Shown here: in pieces, positions 58,536 to 64,000 of the stretch
How positions within the stretch are numbered: the first letter of the stretch is position 1
How the letters are laid out: each line of letters opens with the position of its first letter
From: Pogostemon cablin
Taxonomy: Eukaryota > Streptophyta > Magnoliopsida > Lamiales > Lamiaceae
Reading direction: 5' to 3'
DNA: 64,000 bases
Assembly: GCA_023678885.1 (NCBI GenBank)
Contig: CM042975.1
Coordinates: 27,693,405-27,757,404, forward strand
The notes under the pieces: model-generated
The model's input: only the letters and a program-made list of their open reading frames with translations
What the model was told of the DNA's origin: nothing
Databases searched by the model: none
Translations under genes and position numbers: made by a program

Positions 58536-59955
58536 TAGGGGTGATCACGGTGCGGTTTCACGGTTTTTTAGGCTAAATCGAAATTGCCTTGCCTAGTGCG
58601 GTTCGGTTATCTTCGAAATTTTAAACCACGGTTTTCCAACAAAAATTCATTATGCGGTTTTAACGGTTTTACGGTCGGTTTTGACGGTTTGACGGTTTCA
58701 ATTGTAAACTAATGTAATATTACATTACATTATTCGTTTACTTTCCACATTAAACTGTTGACATAAGCACATACAAAACTCATGCTAATAGAATCTTTCC
58801 CTTTAAATTCTCACCCAAAATTTTAAAATCATGCAAGGTCTTCTGTGATTTTTCCTTCTTGTGTGGATAACTTTTACATAAAGACTCTAAGTGTACCCAC
58901 ATACTAGTTGTACCATTTGATTTTGAATGAGCAGCATAACTTGTACCACAGTAATTACAGGCAGCTCTAGGTGGATTAGAACCTTCTAATCTAGTAAAGT
59001 GACCCCATATTTCTGAAACAGCCCTTGAACCATTTTTCTTAGTTATATCAACAGGCTTAGTAAATTTTCTTTTCTTAGGTGGTTGCTTTGATGATACTTT
59101 AGTCACTTGACTCATTTCTTTCCCATCAATTGCTTCAGAGGTAATTTTTTAAAAGGAAATATTACCTTCACTTGGCTCAATATTAGAAAGTTGATCCTCA
59201 TTTGTGTTGTTTGAAGCTTCTGTTTGCATAGCAACCACCGTATCAGTAGCATCTTTAGAAGTCCCAATTTTCTCCATCAAATTAGGTAGATAACCTATTA
59301 CATTAAAATTAAAACTAGTGCTTAAAAAAATCTTTAATGAATTTAAACAAATAAGGATAAAAGAAAAATGGGTGCTACAAGAAAAGACTAATGTATAAAA
59401 GAAAAAGAAGTACAAACCTAATTTTTGCAGCTCTGCTTAGTGATTGTTTCAATGCCTTTGTCTTCGATTCTCAAAGCGAATCAATTCTTGGAGTTGGAGT
59501 TGAATTTTGGTGAGGGAGTATTGGGGGAAATCTCAGTATGGAAACTGAGATTCACGTCATTTTCTATTTTTCTTCTTGTGAGTTGTGAGCGGCTGCTGTG
59601 TGATTCTTAGGGTTTTATTAAGTGTCTTTTCCATTATGTAGTTAGCCCAATATTATGTAATCAATAAGCCATGGGCCTGTGATCAAAAGCCCACTGGCCA
59701 CTAGACCACAACTCAATATCAATTAATTAATTAGATGTCTACTATATTAATTAGTATATATAATATATAATATATAAATAACAAATGTATACAAATTGTC
59801 GGTTCGGTGCAGTCGGTTACCCCCATTTATTTCAAACTGCACCGTTCCAACGGTGCGGTTTCACATAATATAATTAACCGCGGTTTTCTTATAATTACTA
59901 TTATTCTCGGTGCGGTGTGGTGCGGGCGGTTATAAAAAATACATGATCACCCCTA
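58536..59955 (-). mobile_element. hAT element, internally deleted
   Basis: 1,420 bp with perfect 12-bp terminal repeats TAGGGGTGATCA and an exact 8-bp TSD TTCCATGC (58528-58535, 59956-59963). Subterminal regions repeat short GGTGCGGTT / CGGTTTT words in both orientations. The only coding is an N-terminal transposase piece on the minus strand. The catalytic and dimerisation parts are missing, so it needs a partner to move. Confidence 0.93.
58780..59277 (-). pseudogene. hAT transposase N-terminus with BED zinc finger
   Basis: Reading from ATG at 59277 (MEKIGTSKDATDTVV), one frame runs to 58780 with a single TAA after EGNISF (59149-59151). The part after it, restarting at MSQVTKVSSK (59115), has a basic stretch (PPKKRKF) and a BED finger: SEIWGHFTRL, then ACNYCGTSYAAHSKSN, then GTTSMWVHLESLCKSYP, with the C-x2-C pair and the H...C pair present. 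The frame ends soon after (HDFKILGENLKGK). A full hAT transposase would continue for several hundred residues through the DDE and dimerisation domains. BED fingers bind the element's subterminal repeats. Confidence 0.85.
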
Positions 59956-60183
59956 TTCCATGCATTCTTAGAAACACATGGAGCAGTTTACTATTCATGT
60001 CATGGTTACTTTTCACTAAGGTTATTTTAATTAAAATGATGGTTAACCTTCATACACAGATTTGTTTACTTTTCATCTTTGATTTAATTAAATACTATAA
60101 ATGATCTACTTGAATTATTTATTTTGTAATTAAGAATTTTGAAATAAAAATTATTATTATAACAAAAAGAAGAAAGAAACTTA

Positions 60184-60404
60184 CTCCCTCCGTCTCATTC
60201 TTATTTTTTTTCATTTTGGGCGTCCCACTCAAAAAATCATCTTTTCTTTTCTATAAATATAGGTCTCACACTCATCCATTAATACAATTAAAATATGAGA
60301 TACACATCCTCACTAATACAACTACCAACTACAGATTATATAATAATACTCCTTAATCCTCGTGCCAAAAAACAAAATGCACCATTTGGACGGGACGGAA
60401 GGAG
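60184..60404. mobile_element. Stowaway MITE
   Basis: 221 bp, CTCCCTCCGTCTCATTC ... GGACGGGACGGAAGGAG, TA flanks. Confidence 0.85.
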
Positions 60405-60464
60405 TAAAATTTATATTATTATTATTATTATATTATTGTTTTTTTTTTAATTTGTTTTCCCAAC

Positions 60465-60711
60465 GAGTTGGTCTCTTACGTTCCTAGGTGCACAAAGTGC
60501 ATAAGGATACACCATTTTATTCTAAAGAGTATGCACTTTAATTGATAAGGGTACAACATTTTGTTTTAAATGATGAAATATACAATTTTAATTAATTATT
60601 TTTTTTAAAAAAAATAAAGAGTATATGTCTTTATATAATTAAATAATAGTATACAATTTAATACTAAAAGGTGTGGACGAACTGTGTGCCCCAAACACAC
60701 AAGTTTTAGCC
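60465..60711. mobile_element. 9-bp-TSD MITE (GAGT family), older copy
   Basis: 247 bp, flanked by TTTCCCAAC (60456-60464) and TTTTCCAAC (60712-60720), a 9-bp duplication with one change. The interior has the family's GATACACCATTTTATTCTAA and GTATACAATTTAATAC words. Confidence 0.65.
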
Positions 60712-61310
60712 TTTTCCAACTCTAATAAGATTAGAATTTATTAATTAATTAATTTGAAGATATGCGACATAAAAATAGATGAGGTGCATGAATTTTGTAT
60801 AAATTAATGATAAAAATACTACAAAAAATATATAATAAATCATAATTATAGATCTCATCCGAATTAGTTGGTTTACGGATCAAATATCAATACATAAAAA
60901 ATGATAAATATAAAAAAGAGTATCATATACTATAAAAATGAGACCGGTTCCTTGAAAAACCTACTCATTTACAATTTTTATTTAAACATATACTATAAAC
61001 TATGTTCATTACATGAGTCATAGAAATAAAATACACTACAAATTATAAGAATGAAATTAAAATTATTAAATAAAATTAATAATAAATTCGGAAGATATAT
61101 AATAGGACAAGAACACAAGAGAAAAATATTAATCCATGATATATTCCCTCTCCAATTAATGGGAGCACCCGCATTAATAGACATTAATTTTTAACAAATA
61201 CAAACTCATGTCCCTGTAATTTTTAATGAGTCTAAGATTCCAAATTCAGGTGTGATCAGGAGAAGTTGAGAAAGTGGCTAAGTGCTCCAAAAGTAGGTAC
61301 CACAATTTTT
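60712..61310. repeat. Dispersed AT-rich repeat, copy 2
   Basis: From about 60935 it matches 52690-52960 and 28570-28640 (ATGAGACCGGTTCC, AATAGGACAAGAACACAAGA, CCAATTAATGGGAGCA). Nothing coding. Confidence 0.65.
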
Positions 61311-62352
61311 AATATCGTTTGGAGGGACAGTGCAATATTAGTTTTTTTGAATATGAATATGCGGTGATATTTTGTTAGCTTAATTACATATGCACATAAT
61401 TATTTATTTTTTGAATTGCAATATTATGTTTTAAGCACAAATATACAAAAAATTAGTTTCTTTTTATAAAAAAAAAAAAAAATGCAATTATATTTTATTA
61501 TCAGCAGGCAATTCGCATGCTATATGGATATTTTTCGAATCTCCAGTATTAATTATCTTATACTCCAGCAGCTTTATATGTAAAAGGATACTCCTTTTAT
61601 CTGAAATACATTAATGCAGCATTTCTATTTTTAGACTCACATTGCAAGTCAAGTAACAAACGTGCCTTAATTTTTTGGGCAATGGCTGTGTAATGTTCCA
61701 ACCAATCCAATTAAGAAAGTCTAATATTCTAGTAAAATATTTAAATTTTTTATAGAAATTTTCAAATAAATTTAAATGAAAAGGGAGAAAAAAAAAGATC
61801 AATTAGTTTATAAATTAGTTTTGACATCTAATTGGATGAATTAAAGCACATCTATATCATAATTGATTACAACTGCTTAATGAATTAATATGCGACATAA
61901 ATGATAAAACCTAAAACAACAATGAGTGTTTGTTACGTGGCACCTTAAAACTAAAAAAAAAAAAAAATCACTAAAATAATCCATACTCCAAAAAATAATC
62001 ACTTTATCAAACAACTTCAAATGTATTTTAATTTCAAATACTCATTTTTTTTACATACATATCATTATATTATTTTTTTTATCATCTAAAAAATACTAGT
62101 ATAATAATACTACTAAAGTCAACAAAATTAATAAAAAAAATAATTTTTTATAAGAAAAGAGTTGTACTATATCGTCTCACGGATCTCATCTCGTAAAATG
62201 TCAAATAAATACTAAATTGAAAATCGCGGATCCTAATTCATTTTGCGTTTGACCCTCTTCTTTCGTTCTTTTTATTATCATTATTTTTTATTTTTTTTGA
62301 CTCTCTTTTTTTTAATATTTTTTATTTTTTGTTTGACTCTCTTCTTTCGTTC

Positions 62353-62385
<33 letters not shown>

Positions 62386-62933
62386 GACAAATGAGTTAGG
62401 CTTTTATTTTAGAACATATACTATATTCTTGATTACATCTATATTATTATTCGTAAATAAAATAACAAAATATTTTATTTAGAAACACAATTAATTTTAA
62501 TCGTTTAAAAAATAAATAATTGGAAAAAATGGATAGCAATTTTACTTTTTATTAATTAGTTATCTTTTTAATTTATTATAATATTATATTAAAAAATTCA
62601 TTTAAATGGTTATCATTTTTTTTATCCTTTATTATTAATTATTAAAAATATTATCACCTTTTCTTTTCAAAATAATGTAGTGTTTATTAAATTTTAATTG
62701 GACATTTATCACTTTTCTTCTATTAAATATCACTTTTTATTAAAAATATTATTTTTATTTGTCTTATAAAATTTTCATTAAATAGTTTATTTGGATGCGT
62801 GTCATCACTTTTTCTTAATTAATTTATCACTTTTTCAATTGAAAATGTCATCACTTTTTGTCTTTTTTACAAATTATTTCTAAAATAATTTGATTACTCG
62901 AGTATTACTTTTCTATTTTATCGGTCACTTTTT
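61311..62933. other. AT-rich spacer
   Basis: No gene. TTTGACTCTCTTCTTTCGTTC-like words recur near 62249 and 62332, and there is an (ATT)n run near 62358-62385. Confidence 0.5.
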
Positions 62934-63271
62934 GAGTGGATATTGGGTGCACCCATATGTGTATGACTTTTTATTCTATTTTGTATACATGTTATTCTAT
63001 TTTGTTTACGTGTTTTGTAATAATTGTATATTTTTTCACACTATGTTTTTCATTAAAAAAACTAACATCTATATGTGTATAACTTTTTACTCAATAGTGT
63101 ATATATATTTTTTAATAATTCTATACTCCATTTTTTTACACTCAATTTTTCATTAAAAAAACTAACAATTAAATTGCATATATTTTTGCTCGTAATTGTA
63201 TATATTTTTATTTATATTTGTATATGGGTGTACCCTATCTTAGGGCACCCGGGTACACACTATAATTAACC
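62934..63271. mobile_element. 9-bp-TSD MITE, second family, inverted copy
   Basis: 338 bp; inverted relative of 18761-19090 (GATATTGGGTGCACCC at the left, GGGTACACACTATAATTAAC at the right). Flanks TCACTTTTT (62925-62933) and TCATTTTTT (63272-63280) form a 9-bp TSD with one change. The ORFs across it are compositional. Confidence 0.8.
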
Positions 63272-63280
63272 TCATTTTTT

Positions 63281-63656
63281 ATTCAAAATGTTATTAATTT
63301 ATATTTGTCCTATAAAATTTTCATTAAATATTTTAATTGGATGTGTATCGCTTTTTCTTAATCAAGTTATCACTTTTAATTGAAAAATATTATCACTTTT
63401 TGTTTTTCTTACAAATTATTTATAAAATAATTTGGTTGGTCAAGTATCATTTTTCTATTTTCACATATAATTTTTTTTATTGAAAACATTATTACTTTTT
63501 AATTTCTAAAATTTTCATGAAGTAGTTTAATAATAAATGTATCACTTTTTTCTTTTTTTCATAAGTATCACTTTTGAATTTTAAACTATCACTTTAATTC
63601 TTTTATTGATCACATTAAATTTTAAACTATCACTTTAATTCTTTTATTTATCACAT
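63281..63656. other. AT-rich spacer
   Basis: ATCACTTTT words recur many times across both sides of the MITE (62700-63650); otherwise nothing. Confidence 0.45.
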
Positions 63657-64000
63657 TAAGTAAAATAGGTTCATGAAATTAATCATAAGAATAAAATACA
63701 TCACTCACCCCGTCCTACCAATAAATACACTTATTTCATGATATGAAATTATTAAGAAAAAATAACTTTTTTTTTAATAATGTAAAAAAAATGAATATTT
63801 TGGGTAATTAAATAAAATAAATTATAATATAATTGAGTAGATTGTGTATAAAAAAAAATAACATAGTATTATGAAATTATTAATATTATGTATTATTTTT
63901 ATTTTTAGGGTGTAAAAGTATTTTTGAAATTGAAGGACATAAATTATTATAACAATAAAATTAAAAAGATAATTATACGTTAATAACTAATATTGAATTC
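63657..64000. repeat. Dispersed AT-rich repeat, copy 3, runs out of window
   Basis: Direct copy of 52199-52556 (AAAATAGGTTCATGAAATTA ... ATTATACGTTAATAACTAAT). Its right end is not in the window. Confidence 0.85.

Noticed and set aside
62243..63269. Phe/Leu/Tyr-rich ORFs in AT-rich DNA
   Set aside because: Compositional frames crossing microsatellite and MITE sequence; no start context or domain.

Overview
This window is AT-rich plant nuclear DNA, most likely from a eudicot. The evidence is plant-type mobile elements (Stowaway MITEs, Ty1/copia and Ty3/gypsy LTR elements, a plant L1-type LINE, Helitrons, a BED-finger hAT) and fragments of plant genes interrupted by plant introns. I cannot name the species. 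Almost everything here is mobile-element DNA in layers. I see only one open reading frame that looks like an intact host gene, at 51073-51498. No RNA genes or CRISPR arrays were found.

Layout. 1-3240: MITE-rich spacer with several Stowaway-like elements and a 9-bp-TSD MITE that carries another MITE inside it. About 3.9-17.2 kb: a head-to-tail run of Helitron-like segments, all on the minus strand. Two carry a canonical 3' end (hairpin then CTAG, at 13951 and 9399). They hold intron-bearing fragments of unrelated genes: PEX19 (15293-15609), V-ATPase subunit c'' (12327-12547) and the MATH domain of a UBP12/13-type ubiquitin protease (11558-11733). Other exon-like pieces are not identified. 17726-28173: a 10.4-kb non-autonomous Ty3/gypsy element (TSD GTTAG) with gag and protease only. 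Its 5' LTR holds two MITEs, and its interior holds a solo LTR of another family that contains a degenerate array of GATTCGACC motifs. 28.2-31.0 kb: MITEs, a truncated LTR and a TA microsatellite.

31.2-47.4 kb: one old LINE, split by a four-level nest. The LINE is interrupted by a solo LTR (32957-43475, TSD ATAAT). That LTR is interrupted by a Stowaway MITE, and the MITE by a complete 8.2-kb Ty1/copia element (33726-41933, TSD GGAGG). The solo LTR also carries a small foldback MITE. Directly after the LINE lies a two-exon fragment of an RSZ21/22-type SR splicing factor gene (47413-47830).

47.8-64.0 kb: AT-rich spacer with local duplications, more MITEs, the small intronless gene at 51073 (a 141-residue protein with one glycine-rich membrane segment) and a 1.4-kb hAT element (58536-59955, TSD TTCCATGC) whose truncated transposase keeps only the BED finger. 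Several insertions can be confirmed against an uninterrupted related copy within this window. All element coding regions I can read are broken, often by TGG-to-TGA changes, so this looks like an old, silenced, methylated repeat block. The captured gene fragments are its most interesting content.
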